DNA from: Acidiferrum sp963764675 | GTDB lineage: Bacteria; Acidobacteriota; Terriglobia; Acidiferrales; UBA7541 | Reading direction: 5' to 3' | DNA length: 64,000 nucleotides | Assembly (NCBI GenBank): GCA_963764675.1 | Contig: CAVXTQ010000001.1 | Coordinates: 248,001-312,000 of the forward strand | Shown: positions 1 through 9,800 of the stretch, one piece after another | Layout of the letters: every line of letters begins with the position of its first letter | Position numbering within the stretch: the first letter of the stretch is position 1 | Translations under genes and position numbers: made by a program | The notes under the pieces: generated by a model | What the model was told of the DNA's origin: nothing | What the model saw: the letters and a program-made list of their open reading frames with translations, nothing else | Databases searched by the model: none

Positions 1-31
1 AAGAATCTGCCCTGTGGAGGAGACTTAGCCG

Positions 32-757
32 CTAGTCCCGGAAAATGAAGTTCATGCGCACGCCGCACACTTCGATCAGGTCGCCGTCGTTCAGGCGGGT
101 CGGCCCGGGAATGAGGCTTCCGTTGACCTTCGGCACCTTGTGGCCGGGCCCCACGTAGTATCCGTCGTCGCGCTGATTGATCTGCGCGGCCAGTTGCGGC
201 TTGAACCAACCCTTCAGCCGCACCGTCGCCATCTTGGACTTGCCGATTACCGTCAGCTTGTTGGTGACCACATATTCCTTTTGATCGGTGTTGCCGCTTA
301 GCACCACTAGCGTGGGCATCTTCAGCCGGCCCACCGCGAACTGCGACCGCTCGCCCATGGCCGCGGCTTGTTGCAGCATGTCGCGCCGCGCTTTCGTATC
401 CAGCACCATCGTCTCGTTGATTCGCGGAGCGGCTGCTTTCTTCGCCGAATCCGACGCCAGCGGTACGTCCCCGGATGCATCCACTTTGATATGGTGTTTA
501 CCGATCCAGATGGAATCCCCGTCGTGTAACGTCGCACGCTCGACGCGCAGATCGTTCACAAACGTTCCGTTCAGGCTGTCGAGATCCTCCACCACCAGGC
601 GATTCGCCTCGAAGTACACGCGCGCGTGATAGTTCGACACGGCCAGATTATCGACGGGCAAATCATTGTCAGGCGAGCGCCCGATGCCCACTGGACGGCT
701 GCCCACGGGCACCTCCTTCACCAGTTTGTTTTCAAACATGAGGCTGAGCTTCGCCAT
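32..757 (-). CDS. FHA-domain protein, two FHA-like modules
   Basis: A 241-residue cytoplasmic protein without signal peptide or membrane segment. Residues about 1-90 form a canonical phosphothreonine-binding FHA domain: GRS at 26-28, S41..H44 and NGT at 63-65 are the expected phosphopeptide-contact motifs. Residues about 150-241 read as a second, degenerate FHA-like fold (a VNG remains but the GR-S and SxxH signatures are lost). The start is placed at the ATG at 757 because a GGGAGGAAG ribosome-binding sequence lies directly upstream, inside the last codons of the phosphatase gene; a longer reading to 844 has no such signal. The stop of the PP2C gene is 1 base away, so the two are probably translationally coupled. 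FHA domains read out Ser/Thr kinase signalling, which fits the kinase-rich window. The partner is not identifiable from sequence. Confidence 0.85.
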   Translation of the reverse strand: MAKLSLMFENKLVKEVPVGSRPVGIGRSPDNDLPVDNLAVSNYHARVYFEANRLVVEDLDSLNGTFVNDLRVERATLHDGDSIWIGKHHIKVDASGDVPLASDSAKKAAAPRINETMVLDTKARRDMLQQAAAMGERSQFAVGRLKMPTLVVLSGNTDQKEYVVTNKLTVIGKSKMATVRLKGWFKPQLAAQINQRDDGYYVGPGHKVPKVNGSLIPGPTRLNDGDLIEVCGVRMNFIFRD

Positions 758-758
758 C

Positions 759-1598
759 TTATCTTCCTCCCGCCCTACCGTTGGCTCCGGAGCCCTTGCC
801 GCTGCCGCGGCGCAACCACGAGAACCAGCCCTTCGATTCCCCACCTACTCGCACCACCACGACCGTTACGTTGTCCGCGCCGCCTTGATCGTTCGCCAGC
901 TCGACGAGCCTTTCGGCCGCCTTCACCGGGTCCGGTTCGGCCTGCAATGTCCCCGCAATTTCGGGTTCGGTGACCATGCGCGTCAGTCCGTCCGAGCACA
1001 GCAGCAAAATGTCCCGCCCGAACAAGGTGTGCTCCTCGGCGTCTACTTCGATCTCGTCGTGAGCGCCGAGAGCGCGCAACAGCACGCTCTGCATCTCGCT
1101 CTTCTCGGCTTCCGCCCGCGTCAAAATACCTCGCCGCACTTGCTCGGCTACCAGCGAATGATCGCTCGTCAATTGCTGTAAGCTGCCGCTGCGTAGCAGA
1201 TACGCGCGGCTGTCGCCGACATGCGCGATGCTGACCCGCGATCCGTCGATCCACACCGCCGTTATGGTTGCCCCCATGCCGCGTTGCTCGGGATGCTTCT
1301 GTGCCGAGTCATAGATGCTCTTGTTTGCCAGGTGCACCGCGCTGGAGAGCCGCTTGGTTTTCTCGCTCCAGATAGCCGGCATGTCACCGAACACGGTCAT
1401 GGCCGGATCGGCCTCCGTCTCCAGGCAATGCTTCACGACGGTCTCGACGGCCAGCGCGCTGGCGATTTCGCCGTGCGCTTCGCCGCCCATCCCGTCGGAC
1501 AAGACGAAGAGGTTCAGAGGCTCAACAATCTTGAAGCAGTCCTCATTGTTTGCACGGACGCGCCCCACGTTGGTCACGCCGCCGCTGACAATTTGCAC
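759..1598 (-). CDS. PP2C-family Ser/Thr protein phosphatase
   Basis: A 279-residue PPM/PP2C phosphatase, the metal-dependent enzyme that removes phosphate from Ser/Thr residues and usually counteracts Hanks-type kinases. All signature motifs are present in order: RANNED near residue 16, LSDGMGG near 34-40, GMGAT then GDSRAY in the middle, SDGL near 200 and GGADNVT near 240. These supply the acidic metal ligands, so the enzyme should be active. There is no membrane segment, unlike PrpC/PstP relatives that carry a transmembrane tail; the C-terminus is a basic, Gly-rich tail. It is directly followed by the FHA gene with overlapping expression signals, giving a small signalling operon. No kinase is adjacent, but five kinases lie elsewhere in the window. 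Confidence 0.93.
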   Translation of the reverse strand: MQIVSGGVTNVGRVRANNEDCFKIVEPLNLFVLSDGMGGEAHGEIASALAVETVVKHCLETEADPAMTVFGDMPAIWSEKTKRLSSAVHLANKSIYDSAQKHPEQRGMGATITAVWIDGSRVSIAHVGDSRAYLLRSGSLQQLTSDHSLVAEQVRRGILTRAEAEKSEMQSVLLRALGAHDEIEVDAEEHTLFGRDILLLCSDGLTRMVTEPEIAGTLQAEPDPVKAAERLVELANDQGGADNVTVVVVRVGGESKGWFSWLRRGSGKGSGANGRAGGR

Positions 1599-1878
1599 TG
1601 AGGCTCCTATGGCTTTTTGCTGGGCGCGGATGGGTCACACCCGTGCCTGGCAACCCTGCTCCCACGCTATCAGACACATACGGTGCGTGGAAGACTCTGA
1701 ACCCTACTGATTACTCACTGTTTCGCCACAATAGCCCATCCGAGAGCCTTGAGCCGCGGCAGTTACGGCCCCCACATATGCTTCGGCGCGGCCATCGGCT
1801 GCACCGTTCCGGGGCGGCCTTGGACGTCTCATACGGCAGAATTAAGTGCAAACGTCCATTTTTCGCTACAATTCAGGG

Positions 1879-2763
1879 ATGCCCTACCCAGGGATGCGCC
1901 CGCGCCAGCCGTTCGAGTTCGCTCTGCTCCTTGCCGTCCTCGCGACGATTCTCGCTGTGCCGGCGCGCGCGCAGCAGGCGCCACCCGCATCGGCGGCCCG
2001 CATCCTGCTGCTGCCTCGGCGGGTTGTTTCCGGAGAGCACGCCACGCTGGCGGTGCTCGACGTGAATGGCCGCCTAACGCCCGGCGTCAGCGTGGTTTTT
2101 TCGAATGGCGACCACCTAACGACCGATACGACCGGACGAGCGCTGTTCGTGGCTCCGCTGAACCTGGGCACGATTTCCGCGAGCATCTCGGGCCGCTCCG
2201 GCCGCGTCTACACGACCATCATCAGTCCTACTGAAGCCGCGTCGCCGACGATTGAGGTTTCTGCCGCACCACGCATCGCTTCGGTCAGCGATCGCTTCGA
2301 AGTTGCGGGCCGCGGTTTCTGCGGCGATGCCGACGCCAATCGTATCCTTGTTGCCGGCCAAGCGGCACTGGTCGTTGCTTCGTCGCCGATGTCGTTACTG
2401 GTTCTTCCCCCGGCCGATCTCGATCCAGGCACGGCGTCAGTGCAAGCAAGTTGCGCGAAACGCGATGCGCCTGCTTTTTCGGTCAAGTTTGTTGCGCTGA
2501 CGCTGGAGGCCGATTCTTCGCCGCTTGCTCCGGGCGATCACCGCGAGTTGACGGTGCGCGTCCGCGGCACGACGTCGAAGGTTCCGCTGGAGGCCCGGAA
2601 TTTCGCGCCGGACATCGCCGAATTGAGCGGCGGGAATCCCGCCCGCGTGGCCAGCACTGGCGGTGAGGACAACGCCGCGCAATTCCAATTGGTTGGCAGG
2701 CAGAAGGGGAGCTTCATAGTTTCCATCCGGCTGCTGCCCACGCAAAACCCGCCACGTCCGTGA
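1879..2763 (+). CDS. Secreted protein with Ig/IPT-like beta domains, function unknown
   Basis: About 294 residues. The N-terminus has a basic stretch, a hydrophobic core (FALLLAVLATILAV) and an A-R-A processing site followed by QQAPPAS, i.e. a Sec signal peptide. The remainder is rich in beta-strand-forming residues and has three repeats resembling bacterial Ig-like or IPT/TIG folds: about 40-120, about 125-200 (ISxASVSDRFEVAGRGFCG is typical of an IPT strand with a Cys) and about 205-290. Nothing catalytic is visible. The start is placed at the ATG at 1879; an upstream in-frame start at 1846 and a downstream ATG at 1894 are alternatives and none has a convincing ribosome site. It is divergent from the phosphatase and convergent with ligD, 11 bases apart. 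I cannot assign a role. Confidence 0.7.
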   Translation: MPYPGMRPRQPFEFALLLAVLATILAVPARAQQAPPASAARILLLPRRVVSGEHATLAVLDVNGRLTPGVSVVFSNGDHLTTDTTGRALFVAPLNLGTISASISGRSGRVYTTIISPTEAASPTIEVSAAPRIASVSDRFEVAGRGFCGDADANRILVAGQAALVVASSPMSLLVLPPADLDPGTASVQASCAKRDAPAFSVKFVALTLEADSSPLAPGDHRELTVRVRGTTSKVPLEARNFAPDIAELSGGNPARVASTGGEDNAAQFQLVGRQKGSFIVSIRLLPTQNPPRP

Positions 2764-2774
2764 CCGTGTTGAAA

Positions 2775-5477
2775 TTAGGATGACTTGCGGTCTTCTTTTG
2801 GCAATTTCTTCGCTAGAAGGGCCAGGGCGCGGTCGAGAGTTTGCGGTTTGCTCCAAAAATCCTTCCAGAGATCTCCAACGTCTTGCATTCTTTCGGCGAA
2901 ATTTCTCAAATTCCATTGCTCTGGAGAAAACGATTTTGTAAGCTCCTCGGGGCGCACGGGCGTGGAGACCGGGGCCTTTGGAAATGCTCGAACCGAGTAG
3001 ACGCAGGCGAGCGGCTTGCCGCGTGCGTTTTGGAGCGCGTCGATCAGAATCCGCCCTTCGGGCCGCCTGCTGACGGTGCGTTCGAAGGTCGTAAGCTTCG
3101 GATTTTCCGCCGCCACCAGGCGGCCGACGACTTCCGCAAACGTTCTGGTCTGCTCGTACGTGTACTGTGGTTCCAGCGGGATGAAGATGTGGAAGCCGCT
3201 GGCTCCCGAAGTTTTCAAATAACACCGCAAGCCAATGGATTTGATCATTTTGTAGATTTCGCCAGCGATGTGTAAGACGTCGGAAAAAGGAGTTCCCGGC
3301 GTGGGATCCAGGTCGAAGAAAACGTAGTCAGGAATATCCTGATTATCCGCGCGGCTCGACCAGGGATTGTGGTCGATGCAGCCTAGATTGGTGAGGCACA
3401 GCAGTGCGGCGCGCGAATTCGCGAGAATGTATTGCATGTCGCCACCACGCTCGTCGGAGTGTACGGTCGTCGTCTCCAGCCAATCGGGGAGAAACGACGG
3501 CGCTTCTTTCTGAAAAAATGCCTTGCCGCCAACACCATCCGGATAACGCCGCAGAACCATGGGACGGTCTTTCAAGAACGGCACGATGTACTGCGCCATC
3601 CGATAGTAGTAGGCAAGAAGCTCACGCTTCTTGATGCCCACCTCCGGAAAATAAATCTTGTTCAAATTCGTGAAATGGACGCGGTAACCGTCGGACTCGA
3701 CGTCCATGATTTCCGACGAGCCTTCCCTGAGATCTTTTTCCGGATCGCGGGAGCTTTTGCCCGAAGCCTTCGATTTTGCAGGCGCCGAAGCGGGTGCAGA
3801 GCGGCCTTTCGCAGGCTTTTTGGGCAGAACGTTTTCTGGTGGATCGGGCGATGCCGGATCCGGCAGAGCAGTCGCCTCGGGCTCGGACGATTGCGACGGC
3901 CGCGCATCTTCAAAGGTGCAATCTTGCGGAGTCCGGTCGTAGCGCAGCGACAGGAAAACCGGAGCTCGAAGGTGCGCGTCGTTGGTCCAATTGCCATATT
4001 TCACGCGCGCGACGAGGGCGGGCTTCAGCCACTGAACCGTTTCGCGAATCTCGGGAGGTTTCGGAAATGGAGAGCGAGAGGTCTTGAACTCCTGCAAGCG
4101 TTCGAAGAGCGATTCCAGGCTCTGCTCGTCGAACCCGGTGCCGACGTTGCCGATAAATTTCAGCTCGCGCTTGTCGTACAGCCCGAGAACGAGAGCGCCA
4201 AAATAATTCCGGCTGCCACGCCCAGCGGTGTAACCGACGACAACGGCGTCGAGTTCTTTGACGACCTTGAGCTTTACCCAGGATGCGGTGCGCGCGCCGG
4301 AGTAAATGCTGTCCGCTCGCTTGGCGATGATTCCTTCGAGGCCTTTTTCGCGTGCGGCTTCGAACAGCGCTTCGCCCTGCTCCGGGATGTGCTCCGAAAA
4401 GTGAACCCGTTGGTCGCTCAGCAAAATATTTTTCAGAAACTCTTTGCGCCCCAGTAGTGGCGACTTGCGAAGGTCGTATCCGCCGGCATAGGGAACATCG
4501 AAGAAGTAGTAGTTGACCGGGATGGCCTGCATGATTTTCTGAGAAGGATTGCGGACCCCGAGACGATTTTGCAGCTTGTGAAAATCGCTGCGGCCTTCCT
4601 GATTGAGCGTGGCGATTTCGCCGTCGGCGATGACGTTCGAAACGCGAAAGTGCGAGGCGAGATCCTTGAACTCGGGATATTCCTCGGTGATGTCGCGGCC
4701 GGAGCGCGCCCAGAGAGTGGTCTTGCCATCCTCGATTTGCGCCACGGCGCGGACGCCGTCCCACTTAATCTCAAACACCCAGTCGGGACTTGAGAACGGC
4801 CGCTCTTGAAGCTGTGCGAGGGAAAGCGGAACGCCTTTGGGCATGCGCGGCATGGGCGCTTCGATCGCTCCGGTGATTTCGCTCGGGTCAAGAACGCGGC
4901 GCATGCCAGAGCCGGCACGGCCTGCGGCGATGTCCTCTACCGTCCGGCCGGTGAGCACGGACTCGGCGTGCTGTTCCGCGTCCCAATTTGCGTCGGCAAA
5001 GGAGTCGCGATGCTTGATCAATAGCCACTCGGGCTTGCTCTTTTGTGTGCGGAGCCGCACCAGGACGAAGCTGCCGCGCAACTTTTCGCCAAAGAGCTGA
5101 AATTTGAAATCGCCCCTAACGAGCTGCTCGTGTTCGCCCAGGCTGCCCTCTGGTGCGTACGTGCCTTCGTCCCAGACGATCACTTCGCCGCCGCCGTACT
5201 CGCCCTTGGGAATGGAGCCTTCAAATTTGCGGTAGTCGAAGGGGTGGTCTTCCACCTGAACGGCAAGCCGCTTGTCGCCAGGGTTCATCGACGGGCCCTT
5301 GGGAACAGCCCAGGATTTCAAGACGCCGTCCAACTCGAGACGCAAGTCGTAGTGCAGCCGTGTCGCCGCGTGCTTCTGCACGACGAATACGCGATTGCCG
5401 GCTCCGTGGACTTCGCCTTTAGGCTCCGGGGTACGGTCGAAGCTGCGCTTTTTCTGGTACTCCTTCAGCGTGGCCAT
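2775..5477 (-). CDS. ligD: Multifunctional non-homologous end-joining DNA ligase LigD
   Basis: A 900-residue ATP-dependent ligase with the three LigD activities in the order phosphoesterase, ligase, polymerase, as in Pseudomonas. The 3'-phosphoesterase covers residues about 20-165 (ATRLHYDLRLELDG with H42 and D44; H78 in HPFDYRKFEG). The ligase covers about 210-530, with nucleotidyl lysine K238 in EIKWDG. After a Pro/Ser/Lys-rich linker (about 540-600) comes the primase-type polymerase, about 605-885, with the catalytic FFDLDP motif. The enzyme trims, fills in and seals double-strand breaks recruited by Ku. No ku gene is in the window, so Ku must be encoded elsewhere. The start is placed at the ATG at 5477 (MATLKEYQKKR), matching family N-termini; a longer reading to 5552 is not family-like. 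Confidence 0.96.
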   Translation of the reverse strand: MATLKEYQKKRSFDRTPEPKGEVHGAGNRVFVVQKHAATRLHYDLRLELDGVLKSWAVPKGPSMNPGDKRLAVQVEDHPFDYRKFEGSIPKGEYGGGEVIVWDEGTYAPEGSLGEHEQLVRGDFKFQLFGEKLRGSFVLVRLRTQKSKPEWLLIKHRDSFADANWDAEQHAESVLTGRTVEDIAAGRAGSGMRRVLDPSEITGAIEAPMPRMPKGVPLSLAQLQERPFSSPDWVFEIKWDGVRAVAQIEDGKTTLWARSGRDITEEYPEFKDLASHFRVSNVIADGEIATLNQEGRSDFHKLQNRLGVRNPSQKIMQAIPVNYYFFDVPYAGGYDLRKSPLLGRKEFLKNILLSDQRVHFSEHIPEQGEALFEAAREKGLEGIIAKRADSIYSGARTASWVKLKVVKELDAVVVGYTAGRGSRNYFGALVLGLYDKRELKFIGNVGTGFDEQSLESLFERLQEFKTSRSPFPKPPEIRETVQWLKPALVARVKYGNWTNDAHLRAPVFLSLRYDRTPQDCTFEDARPSQSSEPEATALPDPASPDPPENVLPKKPAKGRSAPASAPAKSKASGKSSRDPEKDLREGSSEIMDVESDGYRVHFTNLNKIYFPEVGIKKRELLAYYYRMAQYIVPFLKDRPMVLRRYPDGVGGKAFFQKEAPSFLPDWLETTTVHSDERGGDMQYILANSRAALLCLTNLGCIDHNPWSSRADNQDIPDYVFFDLDPTPGTPFSDVLHIAGEIYKMIKSIGLRCYLKTSGASGFHIFIPLEPQYTYEQTRTFAEVVGRLVAAENPKLTTFERTVSRRPEGRILIDALQNARGKPLACVYSVRAFPKAPVSTPVRPEELTKSFSPEQWNLRNFAERMQDVGDLWKDFWSKPQTLDRALALLAKKLPKEDRKSS

Positions 5478-5591
5478 GTGGCAATAAGTATATGAATCAG
5501 AAGTCGGTTGGAAGCAAGCGGGGGCGTCGAAAGCCGCAGCAGTGGCGCACAACCAGAAACGGCTGTGCCACCTTCTCCCTCCGGGTCTACT

Positions 5592-6710
5592 TCAGGGTCG
5601 TCTGACTGGTGATAGCGAGAGGAAGTTGCTCGCCCTCGAGGACCGGAGCCGGGTGCCACCGGTCAGCACGTTTGCCAAACTATTTTGCGTCTTCTCAAAG
5701 CGGCGATCGGCTTCACTGTAGCTCTGCTGCGCATTCTTCAAGTGCGTGCCAAGTCTTTCAAAGACTTCAGCGAAGGTTTCCATGTTTTTCTCGACTCCGC
5801 TGAGGCTGGCGAGCAGGCGCCGGGCGTTTTCTTCAATCTGCATGCCCTGAAATCCGGTGGCGATGACGCAGAGATATGCGTAGAGCATGTTGGGCGATAC
5901 GGCGATGATCTTTCTCTTGCGGCAGTACTCATCGAGCTGCTGGCCTTTGCCGTCCCCAGTATTCAACATCTCCCAATAAACGCTTTCCGACGGCACGAAC
6001 ATCAGCGCCATGTCGAGGGTGCCTTCGCCGGGGACGATGTATTTTTTAGCGATGGAATCCGCGTGCCCTTTGACGGCACTGGCAAAAACGCGTCGGGCAT
6101 CGTCGCCTTCGGTGGCAATACGACGGAACGCCTCCAACGGAAACTTGGAGTCGATGGTCATCAGTTTCTCGTCGCGTAGGGAAATGACAGCGTCGGCGAT
6201 TTCTCCGCTGGAGAAGCGGTATTGCAACGCGAACTTGGACGCAGGCAAAGAATCCTCGAGCAGGCGTTGTAGCGTGAATTCGCCGAGCAGCCCGCGTGTC
6301 TTCGCGCCGCTCAGCACTTGTTCGAGCGCTTGCGTCGCCTGCGAGAGCCCGCGGCTTTGTTCCTGCACCTCGCCGATTTGTTTCTGGATCAGGCCGATCT
6401 GCTCCCGGGTATTCTTCAGTTCGGTGGCGATGGCGGTCTGGCCCTGCGAGGCAATCTGGGCAGAGTTGGTAACGCCGTCGCGGAGGGCGCTGGTGACGCT
6501 TTCCAGGCGCTGCGCAACGTTTTGTCCGATCGATTGCATCTGGCCGGTGCTTTGTGCTTGCGCCGTGCCGATGGCCTGCATGTCTCGGCGCAGTTCGGCG
6601 AGTTGGTGCTCCAGCGCGTCGCCCTTCTTCTGGCTCTGCGTATTCTGGAGAGCGAGCCAAATCACGAGCGCAGCCAAGACGATGGCGAGTGCGAAGATTG
6701 CGGCGGTCAT
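5592..6710 (-). CDS. rmuC: DNA recombination protein RmuC
   Basis: A 372-residue RmuC-family protein. Residues 3-21 are a membrane anchor, residues about 25-120 are a long Gln/Glu-rich coiled coil, and residues about 130-330 are the RmuC domain related to restriction-endonuclease-like nucleases (AVISLRDEKLMTIDSKFPLEAF and FVPSESVYWEML are recognisable family blocks). RmuC limits inversions and rearrangements at short repeats, probably by acting on DNA secondary structures. It lies about 115 bases upstream of ligD on the same strand, so the two DNA-repair genes may be co-transcribed. The biochemical activity of this family remains poorly defined. Confidence 0.93.
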   Translation of the reverse strand: MTAAIFALAIVLAALVIWLALQNTQSQKKGDALEHQLAELRRDMQAIGTAQAQSTGQMQSIGQNVAQRLESVTSALRDGVTNSAQIASQGQTAIATELKNTREQIGLIQKQIGEVQEQSRGLSQATQALEQVLSGAKTRGLLGEFTLQRLLEDSLPASKFALQYRFSSGEIADAVISLRDEKLMTIDSKFPLEAFRRIATEGDDARRVFASAVKGHADSIAKKYIVPGEGTLDMALMFVPSESVYWEMLNTGDGKGQQLDEYCRKRKIIAVSPNMLYAYLCVIATGFQGMQIEENARRLLASLSGVEKNMETFAEVFERLGTHLKNAQQSYSEADRRFEKTQNSLANVLTGGTRLRSSRASNFLSLSPVRRP

Positions 6711-6757
6711 ATAGCTACTTTACCCGCACTTGCCCCTTTCTGAAAACTCCCGCAAGC

Positions 6758-6790
6758 AAAAAAAGAGGGCCCCACTTGCGCGAGGCCCTC
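6758..6790 (-). terminator. Intrinsic terminator of the TonB receptor gene
   Basis: A 7-bp GC-rich inverted repeat (GAGGGCC at 6765-6771 with GGCCCTC at 6784-6790, 12-base loop) is followed, reading the minus strand, by seven T residues (6758-6764). It lies 46 bases after the stop codon of the receptor gene and before rmuC, so it should stop receptor transcripts. Confidence 0.85.
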
Positions 6791-6835
6791 GGTCACCACC
6801 AACCGGCTGCGATAACGTTTCGAGTTCGCAGCCGC

Positions 6836-9800
6836 CTACCAGTTCACCTTCAACGCAAACTGAAACTGCCTCGCATCGTAGGCCGCCGTTGGTTGCCCGG
6901 CGCTACACGTGGAGCTTGACCCTGGGTCGCACAATTGATTGACCGCGGCCACATTGAGACGGTTCGTCAGATTGAATGCGTCCGCGATTACATCCAGCTT
7001 CAGCCGCTCGCCCATCGCAAAACGCCGCGATACTCGCAGGTCCATTTGGAAAAAGCCCGGCGTCGTGAAGGAATTGCGCCCCAGGTTGCCATTGCACCCA
7101 AGGGGAGGACTTACGCCCGGCACGGAGAACGAGGCGCCGCTATCCGTCAAGCACGTGCTTGGCAGGGCAAACGAGACGCCCGGGAAAAACGCCGAAGTCG
7201 CCGTCGGCCCGGTGGTTCCCACCGACGGCCGCCCGTTCGAGGCGCCAAGATCCAAGCGGTAGTCGGTTCCGGTGATTACCGTGTACGGACGTCCCGCGGA
7301 GACCTCGATGATCGGCGCGACGGTGAAATCTGCGATGACGTGCTTCCAGGTGCTGTCGCCACTATGAGCGCCTGGCGATTGGAAAACGGCGCTGGTGACC
7401 CAGCGATGGCGCTGATCGAAGTCCGAATTCGAGCGCTCGTAAAAGGGGAACCGGCTGTCTTGCGGCTCCAAAGGAGACTGCAGGTCGGTGGAATCGTCGA
7501 TAGTGTGCGACCACGTGTAGCTGGAGAGCAGCTCGAACGAGTGACTGAAACGCTTTTGCACATTCACCGTCAGACCGTGGTAAATCGAGCTTCCATCGGA
7601 GAGCTGGGCGTCCACGCTATTGAATGGCACCGGAACGCCATAACCGACTGGATAGCCCGCAAGTCCCGCTAGCTGTACTTGCGTTCCGTAACCTCCGGGA
7701 ACCAGGCTTGCGAACGATGGATTGGGTCCCGATGGACGGAAGAAATTGAAGAACGCCGGCGTGCTCACATACTGTCCGTTGAGCACAGCGAGGGGCCCGG
7801 GGCAGCCGAAAAGCTGTCCGAGCACCGCCGGCGCGACGACGCCTACACCGCAGGTCGTTGCACCCGGCGCGACCGTGCTCGAGGGGGCCACCACGGTCAC
7901 CGGACTCGTGAATCCCAAACCGGCCGCGCCTGCGTTGGCCAGGTTCTGCGTCAGCAATTGCGGATTCGTGGAATTGATATCCACCGGCCGGTAGAGGTGC
8001 AGCCCGCGCGTGTACTGATAACCGACGCTAATCTTCCACGATCCCGCGATCTCCCGTTCGATCGTGAGGTTGCCCTGCTGTGCGTAGCCGAATTGGAAAT
8101 TCTTCGACACCGGCAAAACGAAAGGCAGAATCGGAAGCGGGAAGCCCGCCGTCAGGTAGTTTTGGTTCGCGAACAGAGAGTTCGGGAAAAACGGATCGAA
8201 TCGCTGCTGGTTTGGCAAATATCCCATGCTGGGCAGCGAGTTCAGCACACCTTGGAAGATCGACGAGCCATTCAGGTTGGTCGGAGAATCCGAGGTGCCG
8301 CAGATGCCGGCGCCGGGAACGAGACCGCATGCCGATGGACTGCCGCCCGCTGTGATCAACTGCACCGACCGTCCGCCATCGGCGGTGGCCGCGTCGAAGG
8401 CAATCGCCAGGAGCGGATGATCGTAGAACAGGCCGTAGCCCGCGCGAATCACGGTCTTTCCGTCGCCCTTGGGATCCCAGGCGATTCCGAAACGCGGTGC
8501 TACGTTGTTGTTATCTCGCGGTATGCCTTCCACCACGCCGAGCGCTTTTTCAGCGGCTGCGTTCACAGCCGTCGCTGGCCCAAATAGCGGCGTGACCTCC
8601 ACGTCGTACCGCAGGCCGTAGTTCAAAGTGAGCTTCCGCGTGGCGCGCCAACTGTCCTGCGCGAAGACCGCCACCGGAATGTTGTCGAACGGCTGATTGG
8701 ATTGGCCGATGCCCTGAATGTAGGTCGTCGGAATTCCCAGTCCGTAGGACTGCAATCCCGTGGCGCCGAACAATTGCACGGGCTGGCCGCTCGGCAGCGT
8801 GACGGAATCCGGCAGACCGAAGTTCGAAACCGCCAAGCCGCCGAAGTTCACGTCACCACCATAGTCCAACTCGAAGATCTGCTGTTTGCCGGAGCGCAAC
8901 TGGATCAAGTTGAAATCCCCGCCGACCTTGAAGGTGTGGTTCCCGTGGATGATGCTGACGTGATCGGTGAACTGGAAGCGCCGCTCGATGCGGTCGACCG
9001 TCGAGTACGGTTCGCGACCAAAGTACGCGTAGCCCGGAATGTTCACGCCAATGTCGCTGCCGCCCGGAAGTTCCGAGAACCCGAAGTGCAGACCGCGCCG
9101 TGCGAACTGAAAGCGGAATTGATTGAAGGCTGTGTCGCTGACGATGGTGTCGTGTTGAAAAACGCCCGAAACGTCGCGGGACTGGTTTACGCCGGTGCGC
9201 GATCCCGCGTTTTGTCCGAAGACTTGGTTTTGCGCGGTGGACTCGACGCCAGTGACTAGCGATGGTGAGACGCCCACGCGAAGGAACGAGCTGTTGCGAT
9301 TGTTCCACTTCTGGTCCAGCCTTGCGGACCACAGGCTGGTCTTCTCGGTTGTCGGGAAATTTCCTCGCAGCGCGTTCAGCCCGACATACGAAGCGGGTAG
9401 CGGCGCGACTCCCGCGGGGACAATCGAGCCTCCCGTTCCGACTGCGGCAAATCCGCTGCACACGACGGCATTCACAACCTGGCCCAGCGGACACGCTACC
9501 GGCACGGGAAACTGCGACCCTGGCCCCGGATTCAGGCTGCCGCCTGACAAACCGGCGGCGATTGCACCGAAATCCAACTTGTTCAGCGCCACGTTTGATG
9601 CGGAGCCCAGCAAGAGGCCGTACTGCACCGCCAGGTTTTGGTACGCGGGAACGCCGCTGGTCAGCAGCGTCTGCACGGTGCCCGCTTGTGATGGCGTCAA
9701 CTGAACTGGAAGCGCGCCGCCCGGCGTTGGCAGGGGCACAGTGGTCAAACCCCAAGGTCCGCCGCCGCCCTGCGCTTCTCCGATGCTCGAGAATCCGGTC

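Noticed and set aside
3432..4457. A 341-residue open frame antisense to ligD
   Set aside because: The LigD ligase and polymerase domains on the minus strand fully explain this segment.
2775..5477. A complete NHEJ locus
   Set aside because: LigD is complete but no Ku-like gene is adjacent or elsewhere in the window.
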